NCBI GenBank assembly: GCA_021823905.1 | Contig: JAKALX010000003.1 | Span: 1-33,228, forward strand | DNA: 33,228 nt | Reading direction: 5' to 3' | Source of the DNA: Chloroflexota bacterium | Lineage (GTDB): Bacteria > Chloroflexota > Dehalococcoidia > Tepidiformales > Tepidiformaceae | Part shown: positions 18,094-27,452 of the stretch, in pieces | Layout of the letters: the number at the start of each line of letters is the position of its first letter | How positions within the stretch are numbered: the first letter of the stretch is position 1 | Position numbers and translations under genes: made by a program | Notes under the pieces: generated by a model | The model's database searches: none | The model's input: only the letters and a program-made list of their open reading frames with translations | Told to the model about the DNA's origin: nothing

Positions 18094-19680
18094 TCACGAG
18101 ATGCACTTCACTGGACCGGGCTTCTTGGCAATCGCGTGGCTCTCGAGACGATGCCCGGTCTCGATGAAGACCTCAACGCTCGCGTTGCGCAGCGGTGCAA
18201 AACCCGGAAGTCTCTCGAGGTCGCCGTGGTTCAGCCGGTCCAGGATTCCCCGTCCCGGTGGCACTTGGTCCGGTTCAACCACCAGACCCGAGTACACGGA
18301 AAGCTGCAACGCCCCCGCCACCAGCGCCGGGCGCACCGCGAAGACAAGGTCCGACACCTCAGGCTCGTGGCCTCCGTGCTCGACGACCACCCAAGCCCGT
18401 CCCGTTCTCGGTCCGAGCGCCTCCTCGACTCCCGTCCAGAACCGTAGCTCCAGGGCCGCCCAGTCCTCCTCCGCTGCCACCTCCATCGCCGTCGAGGCAA
18501 AAAGGTCCGAGACTGGCAGGCCACTGGTCCCGATGCTGAATTCGTTGCCGTTGACCTTCTCGAGTGAGAGCAGAATGAGGCGCCAGGCGTCCGGTCCTGC
18601 CGCGCTCACAGCCGTCAGCATGTTGATCCAGGAAGCCTCACTGATCCTGTCGTAGGCTCTCTCCACTTCGATCACTACCAGCCGGTGTGCCTCGTCCTCG
18701 GACCGTTCCGCGCCCCGACGGGGGGCCGCGAGCCGCTCCGCGCGCTCGCGCATCGTCCCGAGCGTTGGTTCCTCCGGATCCTGCCAATCCAGCAGGTTGG
18801 CGGTGATGAACGAGTCACAGACGGCAAGCGCTCCATCCGGGTTCTCATGCTTCCAGAGCTCGATCAACCGGCTCGCCGCGCCCAACATCTCCTCGCCCCT
18901 TGGCGCCTTACCGTCCTCTTGCTGCAGCATGTAGCGCCCCGCGTATTGGACGGGTCCCCCTGGCACGTCGGCGAAGAGAGCCCACCAGTCCGCCAAGGCA
19001 TTCTTCTCTCCAACCGGGTTCCTGGCGTTTCGAGCGGCGCGCGCCACGATCTCCAGGGCCGTGCTCCTGACGTCAAGCCCCACCGAGGGATCCGCGATCA
19101 GGTCCCGCGCCGCGACCGTTGCCAGAAACCCGTTCCCACGCTGGAAGCTGCTCCGTGACCGGATGAGTCCGCCGTATGCAGCCGCCTCACCCGCGGCCTG
19201 TCCCGGTTCGGCCGCGGCGATGGCCACCGCGGTGAGCCGCTCACGGACGTCGTCCTCCCCGACCTCGCCGGCGACGTCAAGGGCCGTCGCGATCCACCAG
19301 GCCTTCGCGCCTTCACCGACCTCATCCCAGGGTGCCTCGGCGAGCGCAATGAGGCACATCCCAAGCTCGTTTGCCACCGCGACCTGGCCTCCGCCGCGCA
19401 GCTCCGTGGCGAGCAACCTGCTCTCCTCCAACACGTGCCACGCACACGCCACAGCGGCCGAGTGTCGCTCCGCTGCGAGGCCTTCATCGTTGAGCCCGGC
19501 GAGCTCCTGCCACAAGACCATGAACCTTTGGAGTTCCTCCGGCAGGTGCGCGAGCGACATCCGCGCAGTCGATTCTCTCGCCCGAGGCCGGCGTGCCGCC
19601 AGCGCCCCCGACCACGGGACCAGCGCCGAGGACCGTCCTGTTGGAGCCCGCCCTTTCCCGCCATTTGTCTTTCGTGCCAT
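18094..19680 (-). CDS. Hypothetical protein, mostly alpha-helical, HerA operon
   Basis: 528-aa ORF packed between operon members (19 bp before the ATPase); no family recognised. Confidence 0.7.
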   Translation of the reverse strand: MARKTNGGKGRAPTGRSSALVPWSGALAARRPRARESTARMSLAHLPEELQRFMVLWQELAGLNDEGLAAERHSAAVACAWHVLEESRLLATELRGGGQVAVANELGMCLIALAEAPWDEVGEGAKAWWIATALDVAGEVGEDDVRERLTAVAIAAAEPGQAAGEAAAYGGLIRSRSSFQRGNGFLATVAARDLIADPSVGLDVRSTALEIVARAARNARNPVGEKNALADWWALFADVPGGPVQYAGRYMLQQEDGKAPRGEEMLGAASRLIELWKHENPDGALAVCDSFITANLLDWQDPEEPTLGTMRERAERLAAPRRGAERSEDEAHRLVVIEVERAYDRISEASWINMLTAVSAAGPDAWRLILLSLEKVNGNEFSIGTSGLPVSDLFASTAMEVAAEEDWAALELRFWTGVEEALGPRTGRAWVVVEHGGHEPEVSDLVFAVRPALVAGALQLSVYSGLVVEPDQVPPGRGILDRLNHGDLERLPGFAPLRNASVEVFIETGHRLESHAIAKKPGPVKCIS

Positions 19681-19714
19681 GTTCGCCTCCCGTGCCTCCG
19701 CGTCGGATCAACGC

Positions 19715-20221
19715 CTAGGTGCGCCCTTTGCGCCCGTGCCGCACGCCTTCCTCGATGAGATCGATGGCGGCTCGCAACGCGAAGTCGCAATCCATGTCCG
19801 ACCGCCAGACCTTCTGAAGCTGCAAGGGCAGCACAAGCCACTCGTCGGGGCCGGCGAGGAGCCGAACTTCAGGCGCGTGCTCCGGAAAAGTCCGCGGCAG
19901 CCAGGCGCATGCCTGCCGCTGTTCGCCGCCGGACAGCCTCAGAACGCCCTCGAACGCCAACGCTCCGTCGCGGAGAATCCTCACGACCATTTGAACGTCA
20001 GCGCTCTCGAGCAAGGCCCTCGCCGACTCCAACTCGCTTTGGTAGCGGCCCGGATCCGCCTGCCACCAGGGTGGAGTCCGCAACGCATCCAGCACCATCC
20101 GCCGTTCGCAAGCGTCGCGAAGACGCCCGAATGCGGGGTCTCGTTCGACCTCGATCGCCCCGCTCAATGCGTCCACCACGCGCTGCAGCGGTTGCGACCG
20201 ATAGGACACGAGTTCGTTCAT
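19715..20221 (-). CDS. Hypothetical protein, HerA operon
   Basis: Start MNELVSYRSQPLQRVVDALSGAIEVERDPAF at 20221, 14 bp after the upstream gene; 168 aa. Confidence 0.68.
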   Translation of the reverse strand: MNELVSYRSQPLQRVVDALSGAIEVERDPAFGRLRDACERRMVLDALRTPPWWQADPGRYQSELESARALLESADVQMVVRILRDGALAFEGVLRLSGGEQRQACAWLPRTFPEHAPEVRLLAGPDEWLVLPLQLQKVWRSDMDCDFALRAAIDLIEEGVRHGRKGRT

Positions 20222-20234
20222 GGGTTCCCTCCCC

Positions 20235-20930
20235 TCACAGTCGGAACCACGGCAAGGACGGTACTGACCCGGTCTCGGAAGGCGCTCTCCCGTGACCTGA
20301 ACTGTCTCGAGTCTCAGCCGGTGGCGCCAACGACCTGCCCGGCCCTGGTCCTGCACCTGACGCCGACCCCGAGTGCTGAGCGGGAAGCGCCATACCCGCG
20401 ATCGCATCCGCCTGTGCACGTTCCTTCTCCAGCGTCGCGAGCCGCTCCCTCGCGCTCCGGATGCATTCGCCTAGCTTCCTTAGCAGGTCACCGAAGAAGT
20501 TGCGCTCGGCGTGCCAGGCGGTGGTCGCGTTCCGAAGTTCGTCCGTGTATCGTCCGAAACTCCGGCGCCGCAGGGTCTCAATCCCTCTCTCGCCTTGATC
20601 CTGCGCAGCTTCGATTTCGCCGCCCAAGCGCCGTGCTTGGGTGCTCAGCGCCTCGATCTCGCGCCGTTGGGACGCGCCCTCCTTTGCCATCAGGCCCGCC
20701 ATCTCTTCGCGTTCTCTTGACTCTCGCCGAAACCTCGCAATCACCTCCGGCGTGGGCTCGTCGAAGTAGCCCGGCGCCGTGAGGAACTGGGCTGCCAGTC
20801 GCCGACAGGACGCTTCGCTTGACAGCGCCGCGCCGAGCGCCCTCAAGGCTTCTCCCATCCGCGCGCACAGTTCTTCGACCTCCCGCTCCCAGTCGTCTCG
20901 GGACTTCCTCGGCGTGTTCCCGCTTTCCAT
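20235..20930 (-). CDS. Coiled-coil hypothetical protein, HerA operon
   Basis: 231 aa, heptad-like ..REMAGLMAKEGASQRREIEALSTQARRLGGEIEAAQDQGERG.. and ..CIRSARERLATLEKERAQADA. Confidence 0.7.
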   Translation of the reverse strand: MESGNTPRKSRDDWEREVEELCARMGEALRALGAALSSEASCRRLAAQFLTAPGYFDEPTPEVIARFRRESREREEMAGLMAKEGASQRREIEALSTQARRLGGEIEAAQDQGERGIETLRRRSFGRYTDELRNATTAWHAERNFFGDLLRKLGECIRSARERLATLEKERAQADAIAGMALPAQHSGSASGAGPGPGRSLAPPAETRDSSGHGRAPSETGSVPSLPWFRL

Positions 20931-20939
20931 CGCGCCCTC

Positions 20940-22301
20940 CTACCGCACGGTGATGACAATGTTGACGTTGGCAGCCACGGGACGGCCCCACTCGTCCCTC
21001 GCGCCTTCCCAGTGCGACCGCTCCACCACTTCCCTGAACCGCTCCTGTACGAAGCCCGCCAAGGGGAATCTCGCCCCGACCGATTCGACGTGAGCGCGCC
21101 CCGCTGCGTCGATCACTGCCCTGACGGAGATCCGCTCCCCGGCGTAGGGCGCCAGCAACGACCCCACCGACGAGGGGTACTCAATACCTCCACGCAGTGC
21201 CGCCGGTTGAGGCTCTACCGGCGCGCGCACGGTGAGGGTCTCCTGGATCGAACCTGTCGGCTTCCCGTTGACCTCCCTCGTTGGTGATGATTGCGATGAG
21301 CCCTCCGGGTGAACGGCCGAGCGCCTTGGCGGTGAGGCAAATGACCGCGACTCCGCGACGGTCGACCGCCGCTTGACCACGGGCGAGCGGGAGCGCAGGA
21401 CCTTTCCTCCAGAGGCCTCACTGCGGGCCAATGGCTTGTTGTGGATCAGCGTTGGGGCGACGGTTGATGGCCGTACTGGCGGGCTCGAGACAGCTGGCCC
21501 CGTTCGGACTAGCCCTTGCCCGAGGTACCCGAGCCCCATCGCAATCAGGCATATGGCGGCCACCAGGGACAGTGCCGCGACCAGCGGCCGGCTCTTCCCC
21601 GGGACGCGACCCCTGCCGGGCGATGCGCCACAATCCAGAGCCGAGGACACGGCGCCTAGTGACCGGAGGGGAACCGACGCATTCACCGGCACCTCGACCG
21701 CCTCAACGTCAATGACCGGTCCCCCATCGGACCCGAAGACGACTTCCTCTACCTCCGAAACCGCTTCCTCGCCAGCGGTGAACCCGGCCGAGGGTTGGCT
21801 CTGACAGTCGCCGCCGTTGGGCGAAGGGTGAGCGCCGCCTGCGACAACAACGTCATCGCCGCCGACCGCGACGGCTCTGGCCTTGTCGAGCAGCCCGAGC
21901 TCCTGGAACGTCGGCTCTTTCGCAGGCGTTGCTGGCATCTGCTGGCCATTCGGCGTCGGGGTCTGTTCTGATCGCACCGGCCAGCTGTCAGGACAGAACG
22001 ATAGCGTCGACGCCGCCGGTGGGAGCGAGACCTCTCCGAAACACTGCTCCTGGCGTCTGGTCCGCAGGACCTCTTCGATTCCTTCTGGCTGAGGCAGGGA
22101 GCCTCGCGTTCCAGTACCCCACAGCCCGGCACCGTGCTCCTCGACGCGGATTGCGGCCGTAGCGATGGAGAAGCCTCCCAGACTCATGCCTGTCGCTTCC
22201 GCACACTGTCGGGTTCCGCGTCGGTGCTGCCGCCCTGGCGACCGGTTACTGCTTCGCTCTGCCTCCTTCTTCACGGCCGGCCCTTTGCTGTGTGCCTTCA
22301 T
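20940..22301 (-). CDS. Single-pass membrane protein with TonB C-terminal-like domain
   Basis: TM PLVAALSLVAAICLIAMGLGYLGQGLV, linker, then YPSSVGSLLAPYAGERISVRAVIDAAGRAHVESVGARFPLAGFVQERFREVVERSHWEGARDEWGRPVAANVNIVITV (TonB-C-like). Start uncertain (22184 also possible). Confidence 0.65.
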   Translation of the reverse strand: MKAHSKGPAVKKEAERSSNRSPGRQHRRGTRQCAEATGMSLGGFSIATAAIRVEEHGAGLWGTGTRGSLPQPEGIEEVLRTRRQEQCFGEVSLPPAASTLSFCPDSWPVRSEQTPTPNGQQMPATPAKEPTFQELGLLDKARAVAVGGDDVVVAGGAHPSPNGGDCQSQPSAGFTAGEEAVSEVEEVVFGSDGGPVIDVEAVEVPVNASVPLRSLGAVSSALDCGASPGRGRVPGKSRPLVAALSLVAAICLIAMGLGYLGQGLVRTGPAVSSPPVRPSTVAPTLIHNKPLARSEASGGKVLRSRSPVVKRRSTVAESRSFASPPRRSAVHPEGSSQSSPTREVNGKPTGSIQETLTVRAPVEPQPAALRGGIEYPSSVGSLLAPYAGERISVRAVIDAAGRAHVESVGARFPLAGFVQERFREVVERSHWEGARDEWGRPVAANVNIVITVR

Positions 22302-22907
22302 GAATCCCCCTCCAGCTCCAGGAGTCGGGGGGTTGCGTCACGGACCCTCCCCGGAAAAAACATCGCCTCCCGGAGATACAGTCGACGAGCTGTTCCGTTA
22401 CGACCCTTCCCCCTGAAATTTCCAGCTGGAGGTCTACACGCCGCGGCGACGCTAGTGACTGAGTACGTGTGCATCGACGTTTGGTGGATGGCACCGTTTG
22501 CCCCGTCGCACTGTGTGTCCCGGTTTGAGAAGGGAAACCGGCCGCGCGGCTGCTGTCTGGACGAGTCACCCGGCGCGTCGCCCCACCGCCGCGACCTGCG
22601 GCCCGACCCGAAACGGGACTTGATCTTCGCCCCGTCACCGAACCCGGAGCGCGATGGCCCGGCAAGGACAGCTCAACGGGTCAGATGCGAGCAGCGCCCG
22701 ACCACACTGCGCGCACTCGCCGTACCGGACCTTGCCCTCGGCGTCAAAGGCGCTCGCCACGTTCTCCGCCCTCCACGAGCCGTTTCTGGCCCATGTGGCA
22801 GACAGGCGAATTCCCGTCGCAACCCTGGGAGACCAGGCGGCTGTGGGCTACCTCGTGTTGTTTAAATGGAGAAGACGGGTGTTCAGCTCAGTTCGCAGCC
22901 GGAATCT

Positions 22908-23126
22908 TCAATGCCGAGCCGGGCGTCCCGGCTGTTTCGCCTTCCCTCGAGCCTGACGGTCGCGCAGGTGCTGCACCATGGCATCGCGGCGACGCTCTCT
23001 GATCAGCTTCACGTTGCGTTTGCCGATCTCGCGAAGTTGCTGCGTTTCCCCTGTCGTCAGTTCGCGCGGATGGCCATCCTCATCAACGAGGAGGTGGATC
23101 GCTTGGACCAAGTCTTTCGTTCGCAT
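22908..23126 (-). CDS. Small hypothetical protein
   Basis: 72-aa ORF, colinear with the minus-strand cluster; charged helical sequence. Confidence 0.45.
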   Translation of the reverse strand: MRTKDLVQAIHLLVDEDGHPRELTTGETQQLREIGKRNVKLIRERRRDAMVQHLRDRQARGKAKQPGRPARH

Positions 23127-23327
23127 ATGCGCCTTATTAACCCTACCACAGCTGCACGCCGGGCTGATGCAACACCTCCAGCGTGGCGCCTCTTGGAGGC
23201 GCTGGCAAGGAACTGCTCTTCATATGGGGGCAGCGACAACTCACTATGATCACTTCACTTTCGTGCCATGTCGCTCTCCCGGCTCTCGTTCAGGCAGGCT
23301 CATCTTTCCTCCTCCTGCCGCTCCAGT

Positions 23328-24695
23328 TCATCCACGTTCGCCCTCCCCCTTCTTCTTCTTCGGCCGACGCTGCTCCGAGCCACGCGCGTCTCGGAGTCTC
23401 TTTGCCAACCGCCGGACTGCACGGCTCGCTTCATCCGGCTTTCCCTCGAGTTCGACGCCCCGAAGGTGTTCTTCCACGACGCCCAGCAGACGGTCGCGTA
23501 TGTGTTGGAGCCGCGACGCAACCCGCCTCGGCTTCTCCTGGAGGTACTGATTGCAAAGGTACTCGGAGACTTCGACCTCCTTCCACCCCGGGTGCTCTGC
23601 CCTCACAGCCAGGATTGCCTTGGTCAGACGGCTCCCCTTGCAAAGCGCACGCAGAAGCTTGCACTGCAGGTCCCGGTCAATCGACTCACCCCAGCGGCTG
23701 AATTCAGCCGCAACCGGCGCGAGATCCGACATCAGGTCCTCGACCGAGTCGAACTTCTCGGCCACGCGCTCCACTGTTCCCAGCTCCTCTGGCAGAAACC
23801 CGAGCGCGGGTTCCCGATCGATCTCGGCCCACTTGGCGCCGATCTCTCCGTGCCAACTGGTCAGGCTGTCGATGGAGACCTCAACCCCGCGAACACCGTC
23901 GCTGGTCGTCTGTTGCCGCTTCTCCCGCCGGAGAACGTCAATCGTCTTGTTCTTGCAGATGCTCTCAAGAAAACTCGACAGCGCTCCGACCTTCGGGCGG
24001 CTCCCCTTCCGGCCGGTCATGCAATCGGTGACAGCCTCCGCCAGAAGATTGAAGATCTCTCCAGAGTGGTACTCGTCGAAATACCTCCCACCGATCGTGA
24101 CTATGACCTCATCCAGAGCCTCCATGAACGACATCACGATCTCGACCGCGGCTTTCACGTCACCGCTGGAGGCGACCTCGATGAGATTCAGCCCCAGGAC
24201 TCGCTGCAGGCCCGCCTGGCTCCTCACCGTCTTGTAAATGTAGGTCTGTCGCTCTGCTGCGCTCCACACCCATTGCCCACCCTTTGCGGCCTGCTCGGCA
24301 AGCTTCTCCTGGGCCGCAACACGGGTCTGCTCGCGCCATTGCCACGCGTCCCACCGACGCAGATCCTTTTCGAAAACCGGCCACAACGAGTCGAACGCAC
24401 CCAAGACCAGCTCCACGGCGCTCCGGTGACCTTCGTTGGGAGCTGTCCCACCTGTGGACTTGCCACCGATTCGGCGCCGGCCACCAACCCCTACTCGCGC
24501 ACCAGAAACCCGCTCCTCCCTCGGTTCTTGTGACTCGACCCGCTGGCGAGATGCGGACGCCCCCTCAGGGCTCACCTCGCGCCGGTCTGGTTCCTTTTCC
24601 ACGCTCTCACTGTTTCGAGCGGCCCCTTCGAGGTCCCGTCCACGACCTCTGGGGCCAATTTGGATGAAGTGACCTGGCTCTCCTCGCTTCCTCAT
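23328..24695 (-). CDS. Divergent sigma70/ECF-like RNA polymerase sigma factor
   Basis: Region-2-like VGALSSFLESICKNKTIDVLRREKRQQ and region-4-like YLCNQYLQEKPRRVASRLQHIRDRLLGVVEEHL; ATG 24695 with GGGGAGGG SD. Longer ORF start (25040) not supported. Confidence 0.6.
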   Translation of the reverse strand: MRKRGEPGHFIQIGPRGRGRDLEGAARNSESVEKEPDRREVSPEGASASRQRVESQEPREERVSGARVGVGGRRRIGGKSTGGTAPNEGHRSAVELVLGAFDSLWPVFEKDLRRWDAWQWREQTRVAAQEKLAEQAAKGGQWVWSAAERQTYIYKTVRSQAGLQRVLGLNLIEVASSGDVKAAVEIVMSFMEALDEVIVTIGGRYFDEYHSGEIFNLLAEAVTDCMTGRKGSRPKVGALSSFLESICKNKTIDVLRREKRQQTTSDGVRGVEVSIDSLTSWHGEIGAKWAEIDREPALGFLPEELGTVERVAEKFDSVEDLMSDLAPVAAEFSRWGESIDRDLQCKLLRALCKGSRLTKAILAVRAEHPGWKEVEVSEYLCNQYLQEKPRRVASRLQHIRDRLLGVVEEHLRGVELEGKPDEASRAVRRLAKRLRDARGSEQRRPKKKKGEGERG

Positions 24696-25205
24696 GGCTG
24701 CCTCCCTCCCCCGGCGAAGGGGATCGCGCAGGGGAATGTCCCCGTCACACGTTGAGTTCAACTGGGTCTTGGCGAGCCTCTGAAAACGAGAACAGCCACC
24801 ATTGGCCCGAGTGAAGTCCGCGAGCGCTTTGGTGGCTCTGATCGAGCTGAGCTCAGCGGCCGTGAACCCGCGAGCACAACCCTTGCCTGCCCGCCCTGGA
24901 GGGCGTCGGCATCCTACGAGAGATGCGGTTGCGACACTTCTGCCGCAGGCATGGCGATGGGCGGTCTCCTCCTTTCGATTGCTAGGGGTCGTTCCGACGT
25001 CTGTGTGTTGGGCTGTCGCCTGGACGCGAGATCCCGTCACCGTGAGTGGCCATCACGTGGGCGGGATCACACTGCATCGTGGCTTCGCGTTGAACCCCTC
25101 GGCATCCCCTGCGGTGCGTCCCCGAGAGACGGACCACAGGGCAGGCGTGGCCCAGATTGGTGGTGGGTGGTGCCTTCGACGTCAGCGGCATCGCGGCCTC
25201 CCTCC

Positions 25206-25231
25206 ACCCCCAGATTCTTTGGGGGTAATTT
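25206..25231 (+). terminator. Possible intrinsic terminator in the 1.2-kb intergenic gap
   Basis: CCCCCA-gattctt-TGGGGG followed by TAATTTT. Confidence 0.4.
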
Positions 25232-25291
25232 TCAGGATGGGGCATTGTATGAGATTTGTCAAGACCCGCACCAAATATCGAGTAGCCCTCC

Positions 25292-25319
25292 ACACAACGT
25301 CGGCCCGGCAACGTTGTGT
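25292..25319. repeat. Perfect 9-bp inverted repeat (ACACAACGT..ACGTTGTGT)
   Basis: ACACAACGT-CGGCCCGGCA-ACGTTGTGT between the divergent sigma-like and M1PDH-like operons. Confidence 0.8.
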
Positions 25320-25642
25320 ACGGGCTCCCACACTGAGGAGAGACCGTGGACTCTGTGAACGTCTTTCACGCGGTCCGCGTGCCCCAGGCGACTCTCGCCT
25401 CGCACTGCTCACCATCCGCCGGGAAAAACGACACCTCCCGGTCAAACTCCTGCTGAGCCAGCCCCCCGGCCCCGATCCTCCCACGTGTTCCGACAGGATG
25501 ATGACTGGAAAGTGATACGCATCCCATTACTAAGGTGGACGAGGTGGCACAACCCAAGGTAAGAGACTAAAAACAGGAGCCTTGCGTCCCTTCTGGCCCG
25601 TCCCGTCCATCCTGGCTGGTTGTCTCTCTCCACCTTCATCGC

Positions 25643-25670
25643 TTGACACGCAACCCGCTGGGACTACGAT
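25643..25670 (+). promoter_or_regulatory. sigma70-type promoter candidate for the 25.9-28.1 kb operon
   Basis: TTGACA (25643-25648), 16-bp spacer, TACGAT (25665-25670). Confidence 0.45.
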
Positions 25671-25903
25671 ACGTACCAAGGGTGGCGTTCTTCGGGCGCA
25701 GGCCTTGACAGACTGGCCCGACTGGCCCACGATGGGCACTAGTAAGGCCACGTTCACGGTTCAACGGAGGAGCGGACAGGCTCCGAGGAGCCTATCTAGA
25801 AAACTTTATGAACTCGAGGGCACCCATGAAGATGAAAGCCGCGGCCCTGGCGTCGGGGAATGCCATCGCCAGCCCGCCTAGTTGGAACGCGGGGAGGAGT
25901 TAC

Positions 25904-26227
25904 ATGCGTCCGCATGATCAGAGCCCTGAGGAACAAAGGGTCCTCGCGCTGTTTGCGGAACGCAACGGTCCGGTGGCATCGCCGGATCGTGATGCTCTGC
26001 TGCGCGCGCTGGGTGCCCGGGGGCCTGGGTGGGTAAGGAAGCCGATCCCCATCAACCCTGAAGGTTTCAAGCCCGAAGACCACATCGACCCGCTGCTCTT
26101 GGATCTCTACGGTGACGCCGAGGAGAGACGTCGCTACCTCGACCCTTGGCAAGTCCACGCCTCTTCGTGCGCCTACTGCACTGACTTGCTCGCCGTCTAC
26201 GACATTCTCCCACCCCGTGAGGACTAA
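25904..26227 (+). CDS. Small soluble protein with zf-HC2/ZAS-like HxxxCxxC motif
   Basis: ..DPWQVHASSCAYCTDLLAVYDILPP; ATG 25904 with GGGGAGGAG SD; no transmembrane segment. Confidence 0.65.
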   Translation: MRPHDQSPEEQRVLALFAERNGPVASPDRDALLRALGARGPGWVRKPIPINPEGFKPEDHIDPLLLDLYGDAEERRRYLDPWQVHASSCAYCTDLLAVYDILPPRED

Positions 26228-27452
26228 GGCCGAGTCCCCTCTTCATCTCCACTTTGGTCTTGGCCCGTTCGGGCTCGGATTTGTTCTCCCCTTCTTCCGG
26301 CCACGCTCCCGAACTGGTCTCATGGCTGTCATCCGCAATAGCTCCGACAAACAGTATTACCCCACACTCGAGGGCGGGGGTACGGTCGAGCTCTGCTTCC
26401 CGGACGGCGCCACGGAAGCCTACCCAGCCCCACCGATCCGTCGCTATAACGACCACTCGCCACGGACCCTCCTGAAGATCCTTGACGGAACTCCGCCGCA
26501 GGTTGTCTCCTGTAGCGTGGGCGTTGGGAACCTCGAAGCCGTCTACCAAGCCCTTGAAGTCCTGCTCACCAGGCACAGCAGCTTCTACACCACAACTCCC
26601 TTAATCTTTCTCCCCTTGGAAAACAAGTCGGATGCGGGTACGCAAGCGCTGAGTCACCTCAAAGCGCGCGACCTGCCGTCGACGTGGGTCGATGACCATC
26701 TCTTTGCGGCCGACACGGTGGTTGATCGAATCTGCAGTGACAAGATCCTCGTTACCGATGCGACTTGCCACGTGGAGACTGAGAATCACCTCAACTTCAA
26801 GTTCACCTTTCCGGCGAAGGCGCACCTTGATTCGATCTGGGCACGACTTTGTGACCTCCAACTCGACCCGTTTCTCTGCGACGCGCCAGCTTTTGCGATC
26901 GAGGTCCGCAAGAAGTTCTGGGCGATGAACGGTCTCCAGTACGCCCTCGCCGCGCTGGCCTTGCGCGACGGCTTGCCTTACTCCGCGACCATTGGCGACA
27001 TCCTGCGCATTGAGCGGATCCAGCACCTCATGTTGCGTCTCCGCGCCGAGACTGCCCTCGCGCTCTATTTCTACGCTCGCAGGCGGGGGACGAAGATCGA
27101 CTTTCAGGTCCTCCAGGATCATGTCGACTCCACGTGGGCGCGGGTCATCGCTGTTAAAGGCGACACTGTTCACCGGCTCATCAAGGACCTCCAGTACGTC
27201 ACTGAGGACCTGCGGCTCATTGCGCGTGGCGGCCGCAGCGATGCGCGCCCGCCCGCCTTCAAGGATTTCGTCGAGAAGTGGCGCCAGCGTGTCTTGGAGC
27301 CAAGCGAGCTGCTCCTCGATCACGTCGAGGAGATCCAGGCGCCCCTCTACCACCCCCGCATCAGCTACTTCTTCCTTGAGCAACTCGCCCAGACTATTGC
27401 CAGCCTCCTTGGGCAGCGAACCGCCCACCCACGAAGGGGTGGCCGGCGATGA
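26217..27452 (+). CDS. Mannitol-1-phosphate/mannitol dehydrogenase-like protein (polyol-specific long-chain dehydrogenase family)
   Basis: LHLHFGLGPFGLGFVLPFF (Rossmann GxGxxG) and KFWAMNGLQYALAALAL (K-x4-N-x2-[H->Q] catalytic-type motif). GTG at 26217 overlaps the upstream stop. Confidence 0.65.
   Translation: MRTKAESPLHLHFGLGPFGLGFVLPFFRPRSRTGLMAVIRNSSDKQYYPTLEGGGTVELCFPDGATEAYPAPPIRRYNDHSPRTLLKILDGTPPQVVSCSVGVGNLEAVYQALEVLLTRHSSFYTTTPLIFLPLENKSDAGTQALSHLKARDLPSTWVDDHLFAADTVVDRICSDKILVTDATCHVETENHLNFKFTFPAKAHLDSIWARLCDLQLDPFLCDAPAFAIEVRKKFWAMNGLQYALAALALRDGLPYSATIGDILRIERIQHLMLRLRAETALALYFYARRRGTKIDFQVLQDHVDSTWARVIAVKGDTVHRLIKDLQYVTEDLRLIARGGRSDARPPAFKDFVEKWRQRVLEPSELLLDHVEEIQAPLYHPRISYFFLEQLAQTIASLLGQRTAHPRRGGRR

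Noticed and set aside
19061-20782. 573-aa plus-strand ORF
   Set aside because: Spans several tightly packed minus-strand genes; Ser/Pro/Arg-biased with no motif or SD.
23268-24533. 421-aa plus-strand ORF opposite the sigma-like gene
   Set aside because: Antisense shadow; the opposite strand has region-2/4-like sigma motifs and an SD.
24802-25515. ORFs in the 24.7-25.9 kb gap (24802-25515 +, 24982-25311 -)
   Set aside because: Overlapping frames on both strands, no SD or recognisable motif; the region contains hairpins and looks non-coding.
25708-25740. GACTGGCCC GACTGGCCC tandem repeat and second TTGACA
   Set aside because: Only two units; second TTGACA lacks a convincing -10 element.
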